A stretch of DNA of 64,000 nt from JAQGMV01 sp963828715 (GTDB taxonomy: Bacteria > Pseudomonadota > Gammaproteobacteria > Burkholderiales > SG8-41): contig CAWHFX010000015.1 in the NCBI GenBank assembly GCA_963828715.1, positions 124,001 through 188,000 on the forward strand, given 5' to 3'. A model generated the notes under the pieces. That model was not told the origin of the DNA. It saw only the letters and a program-made list of their open reading frames with translations, and did no database searches. Below, piece after piece: positions 37,259 through 46,999 of this stretch. The position numbers were made by a program, and so were the translations under genes. Numbering within the stretch: the first letter of the stretch is position 1; the number at the start of each line of letters is the position of its first letter.

Positions 37259-38365
37259 ATGGCAGCAGCTGAACGCTTGCGTGTAGGGCTCATCGGAGCG
37301 AAGGGAAGATGGGGGCCGCGGGCGCACGTACCGGCGCTGACGCACCTGCCCGAAACGGAGCTCTATGCCGTCTGCACTGCGCACGCCGATACCGCGCAGG
37401 CCGCCGCCGATGAGTATGGCGTGAAGCGCGCCTATGGCGACGTGCAGGCGATGGGAGCGGACGCCGGGGTCGAAGCGGCACTCGTCGCGGTACGGGTGCC
37501 CGCGCACTACGAGCTCACGCGAAGCGCGCTCGAATCCGGCAAGCACGTGTACTGCGAATGGCCGCTGGGCGCGACAACCGAGGAAGCCGAAGAGCTCGCG
37601 GCCCTCGCACGTACGAAGAAGCTGCACACGATGGTGGGGCTGCAGCGGCGCGCGTCGCCGGCGTACCTGTACATGCGAGAGCTGATCCAGGAAGGTTATG
37701 TCGGCCAGGTGCTCTCGGTGAACATGAGCCAGATGGGCAGCGGCGTCCTCACGCGCACCGCCGACCGGACCTGGCAGCGCGACGTGACACTCGGCGCGAA
37801 TACGCTGACGATCACGTTCGGCCATTCCATCGATGCCCTGTGCATGGTGGCCGGTGAGTTTGCGGAGCTTTCGGCGCTCGTCAGCACGCAGGTGCCGCAA
37901 TGGTTCGAGAGCGACACGAAGCGCTACGTCGACGTGACTTCACCCGACAACATCATGATTCAGGGTCGGCTCGAAAACGGTGCGATCGCGAACGCGTACG
38001 TCGGGGTTCATCCGTATCACGCGAGTGAATACCGCTTCGAGATCTACGGCAAGGAAGGCACGCTCGCGATGATCGGGGGCGGCGAAGCCGGACAGGAAAC
38101 GCGACGCAAGATCTATGGCGGCCACAAGGACGACGCGAAGCTGCAGGAATTGCCGATCCCCGACCGCTTCAAATGGGTTCCCGAGGAAGTGCGGCAGAGC
38201 GGTTCCGGCTATGACGTCGGGCAGATGTGGGTGAAGTTCGCCGAAGCCATACGCACCGACAAACGCATCGATCCCGATTTCGATGCCGCCGTGCGCCGTC
38301 ACCGCATGCTCGATGCTATCCGGCGCGCCTCCGAAACGGGTCAGCGGCAGAAGGTCGTCCTCTGA
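37259..38365 (+). CDS. Gfo/Idh/MocA-family oxidoreductase
   Basis: 368 residues. The N-terminal Rossmann domain opens with VGLIGAKGRWG, then VRVPAHYELTRSALESGKHVYCEWPLG, where EWPLG replaces the usual EKPLA and the Lys is missing, so catalysis may differ. The C-terminal alpha/beta domain follows. Family members oxidise or reduce sugars and inositols with NAD(P). The ribosome site CGGGAGG is seven bases from ATG. The gene ends before a strong hairpin (38403-38431). Confidence 0.9.
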   Translation: MAAAERLRVGLIGAKGRWGPRAHVPALTHLPETELYAVCTAHADTAQAAADEYGVKRAYGDVQAMGADAGVEAALVAVRVPAHYELTRSALESGKHVYCEWPLGATTEEAEELAALARTKKLHTMVGLQRRASPAYLYMRELIQEGYVGQVLSVNMSQMGSGVLTRTADRTWQRDVTLGANTLTITFGHSIDALCMVAGEFAELSALVSTQVPQWFESDTKRYVDVTSPDNIMIQGRLENGAIANAYVGVHPYHASEYRFEIYGKEGTLAMIGGGEAGQETRRKIYGGHKDDAKLQELPIPDRFKWVPEEVRQSGSGYDVGQMWVKFAEAIRTDKRIDPDFDAAVRRHRMLDAIRRASETGQRQKVVL

Positions 38366-38402
38366 CGCGCCTCCGAGCGCTCGCGGCGTTCGCCCGACCC
38401 GG

Positions 38403-38431
38403 ACGCCTGCGCGCCCGGCGCGCGCAGGCGT
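38403..38431 (+). terminator. Strong hairpin after the Gfo/Idh gene
   Basis: A 12-bp perfect stem (ACGCCTGCGCGC, 38403-38414; partner 38420-38431) with a five-base loop lies 37 bases after the stop codon. No T-run follows, so it may end transcription weakly or protect the 3' end of the message. Confidence 0.5.
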
Positions 38432-38538
38432 AAGCCGACGCGATCAGTAACCCCGCTTGGAAGACTGCGCAATCACCGCGCCGTTCTGAGCGGGGAACTT
38501 TATGCGCCAGTGCGGCCTCTCTCCTTGAGAATCGCTGC

Positions 38539-38575
38539 ATAGGTCATGGCTATTGTTGTAATTTAAAAAATCAAC
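38539..38575 (+). promoter_or_regulatory. Candidate OxyR site upstream of ahpC
   Basis: ATAG-N7-CTAT occurs exactly at 38539-38553, the half-site pattern of the OxyR consensus (ATAG-N7-CTAT-N7-ATAG-N7-CTAT). The second half, N7 later, is poor: ATTT and CAAC match two of four bases each. An AT-rich stretch follows (38553-38580), about 75-100 bases before the ahpC start. In many bacteria OxyR controls ahpC; here the site is a prediction from one half. Confidence 0.4.
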
Positions 38576-38654
38576 TTCACCTATTGATCGAGGCGCGGTA
38601 ACTTCGGCGTCACGAGATGCGTTCTCGCAACTTTATCGAAGAGGATTCAACTGC

Positions 38655-39212
38655 ATGAAAACCGTAGGCGACAAACTCGAAAGCTTCAAAGTCACCGGCG
38701 TGAAACCCGGCTTCAACCAGCACGAAGAGAAGGGCCAGTCGGCATTTGAAACGATCACGGAGAAGTCGTTCGAGGGTAAGTGGAAGATCATCTATTTCTA
38801 CCCGAAGGACTTCACGTTCGTCTGTCCGACCGAAATCACGGGCTACGCGAGACTGGCGAAACAGTTCGACGAACGGGATGCCGTGTTGCTCGGCGGCTCG
38901 ACGGACAACGAGTTCAGCAAACTCGGCTGGCGCCGTGAGCACAAGGACCTCAAAGGTCTGAACCACTGGCAGTTCGCCGACACCACCGGCTCGCTCGTGG
39001 ACCAACTCGGCATTCGCGAGAAGGACGCTGGCGTGGCGCTGCGGGCGACGTTCATCGTCGATCCGGACAATACGATCCAGCACGTGACCGTAAACAACCT
39101 GAACGTCGGTCGCAGCCCGGAAGAAACGCTGCGTATTCTGGATGGACTGCAGACCGACGAGCTGTGCCCGTGCAACCGCACGGTGGGCGGCGACGTCCTG
39201 AAAGCAGCCTGA
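38655..39212 (+). CDS. ahpC: Alkyl hydroperoxide reductase / peroxiredoxin AhpC
   Basis: 185 residues. Peroxidatic Cys57 is in FTFVCPTE and the resolving cysteine motif CPC (171-173) is near the C-terminus, a 2-Cys peroxiredoxin layout. Reduces H2O2 and organic peroxides; the reductant is likely AhpD, encoded next. The C-terminal CPCNR pattern resembles the AhpD-dependent type rather than AhpF-dependent. Candidate OxyR site upstream; ribosome site AGAGGA precedes ATG. Confidence 0.95.
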   Translation: MKTVGDKLESFKVTGVKPGFNQHEEKGQSAFETITEKSFEGKWKIIYFYPKDFTFVCPTEITGYARLAKQFDERDAVLLGGSTDNEFSKLGWRREHKDLKGLNHWQFADTTGSLVDQLGIREKDAGVALRATFIVDPDNTIQHVTVNNLNVGRSPEETLRILDGLQTDELCPCNRTVGGDVLKAA

Positions 39213-39243
39213 TCGAAGGAAGCCGAGCCGAAACCTGTTCTGC

Positions 39244-39266
39244 ACACCCGCTTCGGCGGGTGTTTT
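39244..39266 (+). terminator. Hairpin between ahpC and ahpD
   Basis: A perfect 8-bp stem, ACACCCGC and GCGGGTGT, closed by the stable TTCG tetraloop and followed by TTT. This is a textbook intrinsic terminator shape, placed between the two genes. It could lower the level of ahpD relative to ahpC rather than separate them fully. Confidence 0.7.
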
Positions 39267-39283
39267 CATTGGAGATTGAGAAA

Positions 39284-39799
39284 ATGGATTTCCTGGACGA
39301 TCTGAAAGCGCGCATTCCCGATTTTGCAAAGGACGTGCGGCTGAATCTGGACAGCGTGCTGACGCGCAGCAGTCTCGAGCAGGCGGACGCGCTCGGCGCT
39401 GCGCTCGCAGCCGCGTATGCGGCCCGCTCGAAAGCACTGGTCGACGCAATACGCGGAGCCGGTCAGCTCAACGACGTGGACACGAACGCGGCGCTATCCG
39501 CTGCGGCGCTCATGGGCATGAACAACGTGTACTACCCGTACGTCGAAATGGCGGAAGATCCCGACCTCCAGTCGCAGCGGCCGGAACTTCGGATGAACGC
39601 GTACGGCACGCACGGTGGCGTGGAGAAGAAGCGGTTCGAGCTTTTTGCGCTGGCGGCGAGCATCGTGGGCAAGTGCCACTTCTGCGTGCAGTCGCACTAT
39701 AAGTTGCTGAAGGAGGGCGGCTTTACCTCACAACAATTGCGTGACGTCGGCCGCATCGCGGCGGTGATCGCCGCCGCGGCGCTCGCCCTCGACGCGTAG
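39284..39799 (+). CDS. ahpD: AhpD-family alkylhydroperoxidase
   Basis: 171 residues. The active-site CHFC motif (Cys131, Cys134) with His138 four residues on, in KCHFCVQSH, matches AhpD, which supplies electrons to AhpC via a lipoamide-type adaptor and has weak peroxidase activity itself. ATG 39284 follows ahpC by 71 bases with the hairpin between. The pair probably forms one oxidative-stress unit. Confidence 0.93.
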   Translation: MDFLDDLKARIPDFAKDVRLNLDSVLTRSSLEQADALGAALAAAYAARSKALVDAIRGAGQLNDVDTNAALSAAALMGMNNVYYPYVEMAEDPDLQSQRPELRMNAYGTHGGVEKKRFELFALAASIVGKCHFCVQSHYKLLKEGGFTSQQLRDVGRIAAVIAAAALALDA

Positions 39800-40104
39800 G
39801 GGCCGCGTTCGCGCTGACTTCAAGCGCTCATGCGTGAATACCGCCGTCCGGCAGCGGTTGGGGCCGGTCTGGCGGCTTTTTCACAGGTCCTTTGTTCCTG
39901 CGGCGCGGTTGCAAACTGCCCTGAGCCGTCATCGTCGCGGCAAAAGCCGCCGCACTCAATCGCTGGTCACGCTTCACGGAATCCATTACGGGTCCTCCAC
40001 TGCGACGTTCGCAAGCAATAGCACAGCAATATTCGCGCGCAGTGCGAGGTTCGGCAGATCGCGGGGGAGTTGGGCGAACGGCCGCTCGTCTTACCCGCTG
40101 CTCA
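39800..40104. other. Intergenic region between convergent genes, no gene seen
   Basis: 305 bases between ahpD and the CoA ligase gene. The open frames here are short, overlap each other and show no family signature or ribosome site. No tandem repeat, tRNA or strong terminator found. Confidence 0.4.
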
Positions 40105-42251
40105 TCACGCCATGGAACCGGCGTGCGCACCCATGGCGTTCAGGACGATCAGCGCATCAGCCGCGACTGCACCCGCTGGAAGCACGATGAGCGGGTTTAT
40201 GTCGATTTCGGAAATGGTTGCCCGGTTCTGCCATGCAAAATGCGAAAGCGATGCGAGCGCCCGCGCGACCGCGCCCACGTCGAGCGCAGGCCGGCCGCGG
40301 CTGCCGTCCAGGATGCGGCGGCAGCGGAGCCCGTCCAGCATGTCCCGTGCGGTTTCCTCGCCGAACGGTGCAAGGCGACAGGCCGTATCCTGAAAAACTT
40401 CGGTGTTCACGCCGCCCGCGCCGACCACCACGACGGGTCCGAAGACGGTGTCGTTTACAACGCCGGCGAGCAATTCGAAACCGCCGGTGACCATCTCGGA
40501 GACGAGCACGCCTTCGACCCGCGCATGCGGAGCGAGCCTTCGCGCGTTCGAGAGCACCTCGTCGATCGCGGCATGCAGTTCCTCGGACGTGCGCACGTTC
40601 AGCTTCACGCCTGAGATATCCGTTTTGTGCGCGATGTCCGGGGACAGGATCTTGACGGCGAGCGGCGGCGCCAGCGCCTCGAAGCGAACGTCGCTCGGAC
40701 GAGCGCACAACGCACGTCGCGCGTCACAGCGATACCGATGCGCTCGAGCACCGTCTTCGATTCGCTTTCGGAGAGTGCGCCGGTTTTCCCGGCGAGCGCC
40801 GGATCCGGTACAGCGTCCGCTCCAGACGCAGATCCGCCGGACAGCGCATCGGCGCTGCGGCTCCGCTCCAGCGCTTCTCGATACGACGCGAGCATCGCGA
40901 TCGTGCGCGCGACGCGCACCGGGGACGGCAGCACGGGAATAGCTGCGGACCTGAATACCGGAAGCGCGGCCGTCGCTTCGGAATCGGGCAGTGCCAGGAA
41001 AACGAAGAGCGGCTTCGCCGTGCGTGCAACAACGTCACTCAACACGCGGGCAGCCGCGTGGCAGGCGGACGCCGCCGAGGTCGCCAGGTTAAAGCAGACC
41101 GCGTGCACCGCCGTATCCTCGAGCACCGCGGTTACTGCCGTGCTGAGCTTCTCGTCATCCGCGCCGATGTAACCGGCCGTGAAATCGATGGGATTGTGAA
41201 CGGCTCCAATCTCGGGAATCACCCGTGCGATACGACGCTGCGTCTCTTCCGAAAGCCGGGCGAGTCGCAATCCTGACTGTTCAGCGGCATCGGCAAACAC
41301 GATCGCCGACCCACCCGAACCGCCCATGACCGCAACCTGCCGACCGGCCGGAAAGCGGCCGGCCTCGAAGGCTTTGATGACGTCTGCCGCCTCGTGGACC
41401 TCCGTCACCTCGATGATGCCGGCCTGCCTGAACAGCGCCTGGCAGTAGTCGTAACGACCGGTGAGATTGGCGGTGTGCGAAGCAGCCGCACGCGCGCCTT
41501 CATCCGTCACGCCGCCCTTCCAGACGATCAGCGGCTTCCCGATACGCAGTGCGCGTCGCCCGCACTGAAGCAGCCCGCGCGCGTCGTTCACGCCCTCGAT
41601 ATAGGCGAGGATCGTCCGCGTTTCCGGATCATCGAGCAGCGCGTCGATGAACTCTACGGCAGTGATATCCGCCTCGTTACCAGTGGCGATGACGGTACGG
41701 AAGCCGATGCCCGCACTTGCGCACGCGAGCGCGAGACTGATGCCGAAACCGCCGCTCTGCGTCACCAGCGAAAGCGAGCCGCGCTCGAGCTTCGGCGGGC
41801 GGGTCATGCTGCCAAAGGCGGCATAGACATCGCGATGAATGTTCGCGATCCCGAGGCAATTCGGTCCGACGATGCGCATGTTGGCTGCCCGCGCGATCGC
41901 GAGCAGGCGTTCCTGCCGCTCGATGCCCTCCGCACCGCTCTCGCGGAAACCGCCGCTCAGAACGACGGCAAACGGCACGCGCTTTCTCGCGCACGATTCG
42001 ATGACTGGGATCACGCCCCGCGCCGGTACGCCGATCACCACCACGTCGATTTCTTCTTCGATCGCATCCACCGAGGGATAGCAGCGCATGCCCTCATAGG
42101 TCGGATACCGCGGATTCACGGGATATACGCGGCCGGTGAAGCCGTAACGCAGGAGTGTATGCAGCGTCTGCGAGGCGGGCCGCACCGGGTCATCGGAGAC
42201 ACCGACGACCGCGATCGTTCGCGGTTCGAACAGGCGTTCGAACCCTTTCAC
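40105..42251 (-). CDS. Acyl-CoA synthetase (NDP-forming type), one-base frame break
   Basis: The N-terminal CoA-binding domain begins FERLFEPRTIAVVGVSDDP, the ligase domain follows (THSGGFGIS-like VTQSGGFGI, GPNCLG), and the C-terminal ATP-grasp part (LAVKILSPDIAHKTDISGVKLNV, GVLVSEMVTGG, INPLIVLP) sits in another frame. The break is near 40696; adding one base gives 715 residues, the normal length. These ADP-forming ligases interconvert acid + CoA + ATP and acyl-CoA. The GTG at 42251 fits the family start; ATG 42338 is the alternative. Confidence 0.85.
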
Positions 42252-42371
42252 GCGCGATTCCGTTGTGGCCAGTAGTTCAGAAGCACTCCATAAAATGTCG
42301 CGGGCTTGCGACAAACGCCAGCCACAGTATATGTTCAAACGGCACGCGATTTTCCGATTTTACTCGCGTCA

Positions 42372-43106
42372 TCATGTCAGGGACTCTCCGTCGTGCGCCT
42401 TGCGATGCGTCTCGTGGGCTGCGCGAGCTTCGGCGAGCACGGCCTTCATCCGGCGATTCAGCCAGCGTTTGTTCGTCGCGAACGCATCCGGGTGCTTCCT
42501 CGCGAGCATCGTAGCGAACCGCCCCGCGGCGTCCTCAAGCTCCGCACGCCCGACGACAACGTTCACGAGCCCGCGCACCAGCGCTTCCTGTGCCGGCATG
42601 CGGCGACCCGTCTGAACCAGGTCCACCGCAAGCGCAAGCCCGCCGACCTGCTCGGCTATCGCCGCGCCCGTGAACGTGGACATACCGAGGTCGATTTCCG
42701 GCAGTGACAGGGCGGCGTTTTCCGCAGCGAGACGTGCATCGGCAAGAAGCGCCAGCATCGCGCCGCCGCCGCTTGCAATACCGTTCAGCGCCACGATGAC
42801 CGGCTTCGGATTGTCGAGCAGCGCGTCGGTCAGCGCGCTGAGGGCCGCGGAGCGACGGCGTCGATGCGCCGCCATATCGCCGTCGGCCGGCTGCTCGCGT
42901 ACGTCCACGCCCGCCGAAAACACGCGTTCGCCGCTACCTGTCAGTACGATCGCGCGCACCGACGCATCGTTCGCGGACTCGATCAGCACACGCGTTGCAT
43001 CTTCCATGAGTCCGGCTGAGAGCGCGTTTGCTTTCTCGGGACGATTCAGGCGCAGCCACAGATGGTCTTCGCGGCGCTCGACTACCAGCAAGGGTTGTTC
43101 AGACAT
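42372..43106 (-). CDS. Enoyl-CoA hydratase/isomerase family protein
   Basis: 244 residues. VLTGSGERVFSAGVDV is the first oxyanion loop and ALNGIASGGGAMLALLADARLAA the second; SLPEIDLGMSTF follows with Glu in the usual place. Function within the family unknown; the acyl-CoA ligase gene downstream on the same strand suggests use of its product. ATG 43106 is the start (MSEQPLL); the upstream 17 residues look non-coding. Confidence 0.88.
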   Translation of the reverse strand: MSEQPLLVVERREDHLWLRLNRPEKANALSAGLMEDATRVLIESANDASVRAIVLTGSGERVFSAGVDVREQPADGDMAAHRRRRSAALSALTDALLDNPKPVIVALNGIASGGGAMLALLADARLAAENAALSLPEIDLGMSTFTGAAIAEQVGGLALAVDLVQTGRRMPAQEALVRGLVNVVVGRAELEDAAGRFATMLARKHPDAFATNKRWLNRRMKAVLAEARAAHETHRKAHDGESLT

Positions 43107-43312
43107 GGTGTAGAGAGAGGGTGTCGAATGTGGGCGCAGCACGCGCGCTTCAGGCATGCGTAAAATCTTAGAGTCTCAGTGCATCCCCGGCAACCCGCCG
43201 ACGTTCTGCTGCTCCCCGCAGACGCGCTTCGCTCCGCCCGTGGTAGCGGCGGAACGTGCGAGGCGCGCAGTCGAACGTCGCGGCGCCGCCCCCAATACAG
43301 GATCGACAAACG

Positions 43313-44083
43313 ATGAATGTGAAATCACGTACCGAGAACGGCGTTGCGACCGTCACGCTCGATCGGCCCGATAAGATGAATGCGCTTTCCGAAGCGATGT
43401 ACGCGGACATGAGCCGCATCTTCGCCGACCTCGCGAGCGACGATGCCGTGCGTGCCGTCGTGGTGACGGGAGCCGGACGCGCGTTCTGCTCCGGCAGCGA
43501 CGTGAGCGGCATGGAAAAAACCGACCCCGTTTCGAACCGCACGCGCATGAAGCTGCGTCACCGCATGATCCAGAATCTCGTCAATATCGAAAAGCCCGTC
43601 ATTGCGGCCGTGAACGGCGCATGCGTCGGCATCGGTTTTTCCATCGCGCTTGCGTGCGATCTCATCGTCGCCGCCGAGTCGGCCAGGTTCTCGCAGGTGT
43701 TCAAGAAGATCGGTCTCGTGCCGGACGGCGGTTCCATCTTTTTCCTGGTTCAGCATCTCGGCCTCGCGCGGGCGAAGGAGCTCGTGTACACCGCGCGCAT
43801 GCTGCCTGCGCAGGAGGCTCATGAGTGGGGCATCGTGAGCAAGATCGTTCCGGACGGCGAGTTGTCCGCTGCGGCGCATGCGTTCGCGCAGGAACTGGCC
43901 GATTCGGCCACGTACGCACTCGGGCTTGCCAAGAAGATGTTTCAGTCCATGTACACGCCGACCCTCGAGGCGCTGCTCGAAACGGAGCTTCTCACGCAGG
44001 CACTCGCACGTCTGAGCGACGACCACAAGGAAGGCGTGACCGCCTTCAGGGAGAAGCGCGGAGCACAGTTCCGGGGCCGTTGA
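43313..44083 (+). CDS. Enoyl-CoA hydratase/isomerase family protein
   Basis: 256 residues. VVTGAGRAFCSGSDVSGM and AAVNGACVGIGFSIALACDLIVA form the oxyanion hole; VFKKIGLVPDGGSIFFL carries Asp where many hydratases have Glu. It differs clearly from the two other crotonase proteins in the window, so they are not recent duplicates. It diverges from the 42372 gene and converges on the VanZ gene. Confidence 0.9.
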   Translation: MNVKSRTENGVATVTLDRPDKMNALSEAMYADMSRIFADLASDDAVRAVVVTGAGRAFCSGSDVSGMEKTDPVSNRTRMKLRHRMIQNLVNIEKPVIAAVNGACVGIGFSIALACDLIVAAESARFSQVFKKIGLVPDGGSIFFLVQHLGLARAKELVYTARMLPAQEAHEWGIVSKIVPDGELSAAAHAFAQELADSATYALGLAKKMFQSMYTPTLEALLETELLTQALARLSDDHKEGVTAFREKRGAQFRGR

Positions 44084-44112
44084 CCGGCGCCTCGATCGCA
44101 CCGGGACTCTGT

Positions 44113-44496
44113 TCAGCGCCAGCGCTCGATGAACAGCAGCATGTTCGCGATACGCGGCGGCGCGATCAGCCACCCCCCAATCACGCCGACGGTGTTCGCA
44201 GCCATGTCCGCGTATTCGAAGGTGCGATAGTCCGTGAAGCTTTGCGCGATTTCGAGCCCGACGCCCATCAGAGCGAGACCGGCGGCGATCGCGAGCCGTG
44301 TTCGGGCCGCAGAATAGATTTGCGCGAACCAGAACATGAGCGTGCCGTAAGCCAGGAAATGAGCGACTTTGTCGGTCTGTCCTCCCGGCGTTGCCGGACC
44401 AAGGCGCACGAGCGAGAGTACGATGACGCTGACGATGAGCAGCCAGCCGATTGCGAGCCATACCGGTGTCCACTTGAGTGCGTATTTTTCGAACAT
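44113..44496 (-). CDS. VanZ-family membrane protein
   Basis: 127 residues with four membrane helices. DKVAHFLAYGTLMFWF (helix with conserved His) and EIAQSFTDYRTFEYADMAANTVGVIGG (family motif D-x-x-x-N-x-x-G) are typical. VanZ-like proteins are small inner-membrane proteins; the teicoplanin-resistance member gives the name but the general role is unknown. ATG 44496 is preceded by GAGGATGAG. Confidence 0.88.
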   Translation of the reverse strand: MFEKYALKWTPVWLAIGWLLIVSVIVLSLVRLGPATPGGQTDKVAHFLAYGTLMFWFAQIYSAARTRLAIAAGLALMGVGLEIAQSFTDYRTFEYADMAANTVGVIGGWLIAPPRIANMLLFIERWR

Positions 44497-44558
44497 CTCA
44501 TCCTCTATACTAGCCACGCTGATCGTACGCCACGTGTCACAGGAAAGGACAAGCGACC

Positions 44559-45029
44559 ATGAGCTCCAGGATCGAACAACGTCTTTCTGAACTGGGAATC
44601 GTCCTTCCTGCAGCGGGCGCACCCGCCGGTAACTACATTCCGTTCGTCGTGGCAGGAAACCTCGTGTTCCTTTCGGGTCAGGTGGCGCGCGAAGCGGGCA
44701 AGATGAAGTACGTCGGCAAAGTCGGACGCGAGCTTACGGTGGATGTCGGACAGGCCGCGGCGCGACTGTGCGCGACGAATCTGCTGGCACAGTTGAAGGT
44801 CGCATGCGGTGGTGATCTGAATCGCGTCGAGCGCTGCGTGCGCATAAGCGGTTTCGTGAACAGCGCACCAGACTTTCTGGAGCACCCCAAAGTCATCAAC
44901 GGCGCGTCCGACCTGATGGTCGAGGTGTTCGGCGAACGGGGCCAGCATGCACGCACGGCGGTCGGCGTTGCGGCGCTGCCGCTGGACTCCGCGGTCGAAG
45001 TCGAGGCAATTTTTCAGCTGCAGTCCTGA
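44559..45029 (+). CDS. RidA/YjgF/YER057c-family protein
   Basis: 156 residues. VAGNLVFLSGQVAR near the start and CVRISGFVNSAPDF with the conserved Arg match the family, which deaminates reactive enamine/imine intermediates or binds small ligands. This longer variant (YjgF subgroup with VGVAALPLDSAVEVEAIFQL) is usually of unknown substrate. AAAGGA ribosome site precedes ATG. Divergent from VanZ. Confidence 0.9.
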   Translation: MSSRIEQRLSELGIVLPAAGAPAGNYIPFVVAGNLVFLSGQVAREAGKMKYVGKVGRELTVDVGQAAARLCATNLLAQLKVACGGDLNRVERCVRISGFVNSAPDFLEHPKVINGASDLMVEVFGERGQHARTAVGVAALPLDSAVEVEAIFQLQS

Positions 45030-45082
45030 CCCGTGCTCTGCCCCTGAAGATCTCGTTGTTCGTGCTTCGAGAGACTCGCGTT

Positions 45083-45117
45083 CCTCGGCACGAACGGCTT
45101 TTGCGTTCGTCCCGAGG
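45083..45117. terminator. Imperfect hairpin between convergent genes
   Basis: CCTCGG-C-ACGAACG (45083-45096) pairs with CGTTCGT-C-CCGAGG (45104-45117): a 6-bp plus 7-bp stem with one C/C mismatch and a seven-base loop GCTTTTG. It lies between the RidA gene and the SDR gene, which are read toward each other, and can fold on either strand. Confidence 0.55.
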
Positions 45118-45165
45118 AGGCGCATCAGCGCGCCGTCTCGGAGGGCGAACGCCTCGGCTGCGCAT

Positions 45166-45921
45166 CTAATACGTCGTCAGACCGCCATCGAGCACGATCG
45201 TCTGACCCGTGACGTACTCGCCGTCCTTGCCCACCAGATAGGCGACGGTGCCGGCAACCTCTTCCTCCGAGCAGAAGCGGCCGAGCGGCACGCGCTGCTC
45301 CATCATTGCGCGCTGGTCCGGCCGCGCCGAAAAATACTCCGCGCGAGAAGGTGTCCACACGAGCCCGGGCGCGATCGCATTCACGCGAATGCCGTGCTCG
45401 GCCCATTCGTAGGCAAGCACGCGCGTCATGTGAATGACAGCGCCTTTGGAAATGCCGTACGTCGAACGCTGCGCGAGCGCGACCAGGCCATGCGTGGAGG
45501 CGATGTTCACGATCGAGCCTGTGCGTTTCCGGGCGACGAGATAACGGCCCATTTGCTGCGCCATGAAAAACGTCCCGGTGAGATTGCACTCCATGACGCT
45601 CTGCCATTCGTCACGGGTCACGTCGAGTGCGGGCTGACGCAACTGAATGCCGGCATTGTTTACGAGCACCTGCAGCCGGTCGGAGTGACGTGACGCCTCT
45701 CGAAAAACGTCTTCGATGCTCGCTTGAGACCGTAGATCCAGGTTGAGCGCTGTCACGCGCGCGCCCGCCGCTTCGACCTTCGCGATGACCTCGTCGAACG
45801 GCGCCTTGCTGACACGTGTCAGCACGAGGTCATACCCCGCGCGGGCGAGCCTCAGTGCAATCGCAGTGCCGAGGCCCTGCGATCCGCCCGTAACGATTGC
45901 TACGGGTCGATCGTTCGCCAT
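45166..45921 (-). CDS. Short-chain dehydrogenase/reductase
   Basis: 251 residues, classical SDR: TGGSQGLGTA (TGxxxGxG), NNAG, catalytic Ser in NIASTHG, and YGISKGA (YxxxK), then PGLVWTPSRAEYF. NAD(P)-dependent oxidation or reduction of an alcohol/ketone; no subfamily clue. ATG 45921 is preferred to the GTG at 45924 because GGAGG sits four bases before it. Diverges from the Bug gene at 46005 with about 80 bases between. Confidence 0.92.
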   Translation of the reverse strand: MANDRPVAIVTGGSQGLGTAIALRLARAGYDLVLTRVSKAPFDEVIAKVEAAGARVTALNLDLRSQASIEDVFREASRHSDRLQVLVNNAGIQLRQPALDVTRDEWQSVMECNLTGTFFMAQQMGRYLVARKRTGSIVNIASTHGLVALAQRSTYGISKGAVIHMTRVLAYEWAEHGIRVNAIAPGLVWTPSRAEYFSARPDQRAMMEQRVPLGRFCSEEEVAGTVAYLVGKDGEYVTGQTIVLDGGLTTY

Positions 45922-46004
45922 CACTCCTCCCGTGTCTCAATGCCGCGGCTGAGTTTACGCGACTTCGGAGCGGGTGCGACAATCGCCCGGAGAGGAGAAA
46001 ACGC

Positions 46005-46973
46005 ATGAAAGGAACGCGCGCAGCGTTGTTCGCGGCGATGCTTGTGACGTCAACGCCGAACAGCGAGGCCCAACCGGCGTACCCCACCAAACCGGTGCGT
46101 ATCGTCGTACCGTCTTCGGCGGGCGGAGGCACGGACATCATCGCGCGCATCGTCGCGCCGAAGCTCACGCAAAGCCTCGGCCAGCAGATCATCGTCGACG
46201 ATCGGCCCGGCGCCGGTACGATGATCGGAGGGGAGATCGTCGCGAAGTCGGCTCCGGACGGTTACACGCTGCTCATGTGCGTATCCACGCTGGCGACGAA
46301 TCCGGTGATCTACCGCAAGGTGCCGTACAACGCGATCACCGACTTTGCGCCTGTAACGCTGGTACTCACGGCATCGAACATTCTCGTGGTGCATCCATCG
46401 CTGCCGCCCCGCACGGTAAAGGAGCTGATCGCTTTCGCGAAAGCACGGCCCGGGCAGCTCAACTTCGGCTCCGCCGGCCTCGGGACCGGTCCTCATCTCT
46501 CGATGGAGCTGTTCCTCAGCATGACCGGGACGAAGATGGTGCACGTGCCGTATAAAGGCTCGGCCCCGGCCATCGTCGACCTCGTGGGAGGACAGGTCAG
46601 CGTCATGACCGCGACCGCGCTCACCGGCATTCCTCATATCCGGGCGGGCCGTCTGCGTGCCCTTGGCGTGACCGGAGCGCAACGGACGACGGCCGCGCCC
46701 GACGTGCCGACGATCGCCGAGGCAGGCGTTCCTGGTTACGAAGCGGTACAGTGGTACGGCATGGTGGCGCCCGCGAACACACCGCGCGAAATCATTACGC
46801 GACTCAACCGCGACATGCTCGCGATTCTCGAGATGCCTGACGTAAGAGAGAAGTTCGCGGCCGACGGCGGCGATCCCGCGGGCAGCAGTCCCGAAGAATT
46901 CGCCCGCTATATCAGGTCCGAAACGGACAAGTGGCAGAAGGTGGCGAAGTCAGCAGGCATAAACCCGGAGTGA
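46005..46973 (+). CDS. Bug/TctC-family binding protein
   Basis: 322 residues. Signal peptide MKGTRAALFAAMLVTSTPNS then EAQPAYPTKPVRIVVPSSAGGGTD. VDDRPGAGTMIGGE has Asp for the usual Asn in the ligand loop; VPYKGSAPAIVDLVGGQV is normal. GGAGAGGAG precedes ATG. Divergent from the SDR gene and convergent with the CMD-like gene, a repeat of the Bug + CMD pairing seen at 18145-19719. Confidence 0.93.
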   Translation: MKGTRAALFAAMLVTSTPNSEAQPAYPTKPVRIVVPSSAGGGTDIIARIVAPKLTQSLGQQIIVDDRPGAGTMIGGEIVAKSAPDGYTLLMCVSTLATNPVIYRKVPYNAITDFAPVTLVLTASNILVVHPSLPPRTVKELIAFAKARPGQLNFGSAGLGTGPHLSMELFLSMTGTKMVHVPYKGSAPAIVDLVGGQVSVMTATALTGIPHIRAGRLRALGVTGAQRTTAAPDVPTIAEAGVPGYEAVQWYGMVAPANTPREIITRLNRDMLAILEMPDVREKFAADGGDPAGSSPEEFARYIRSETDKWQKVAKSAGINPE

Positions 46974-46999
46974 CCGTTCGCCCTGAGCGTGCATTCGCG

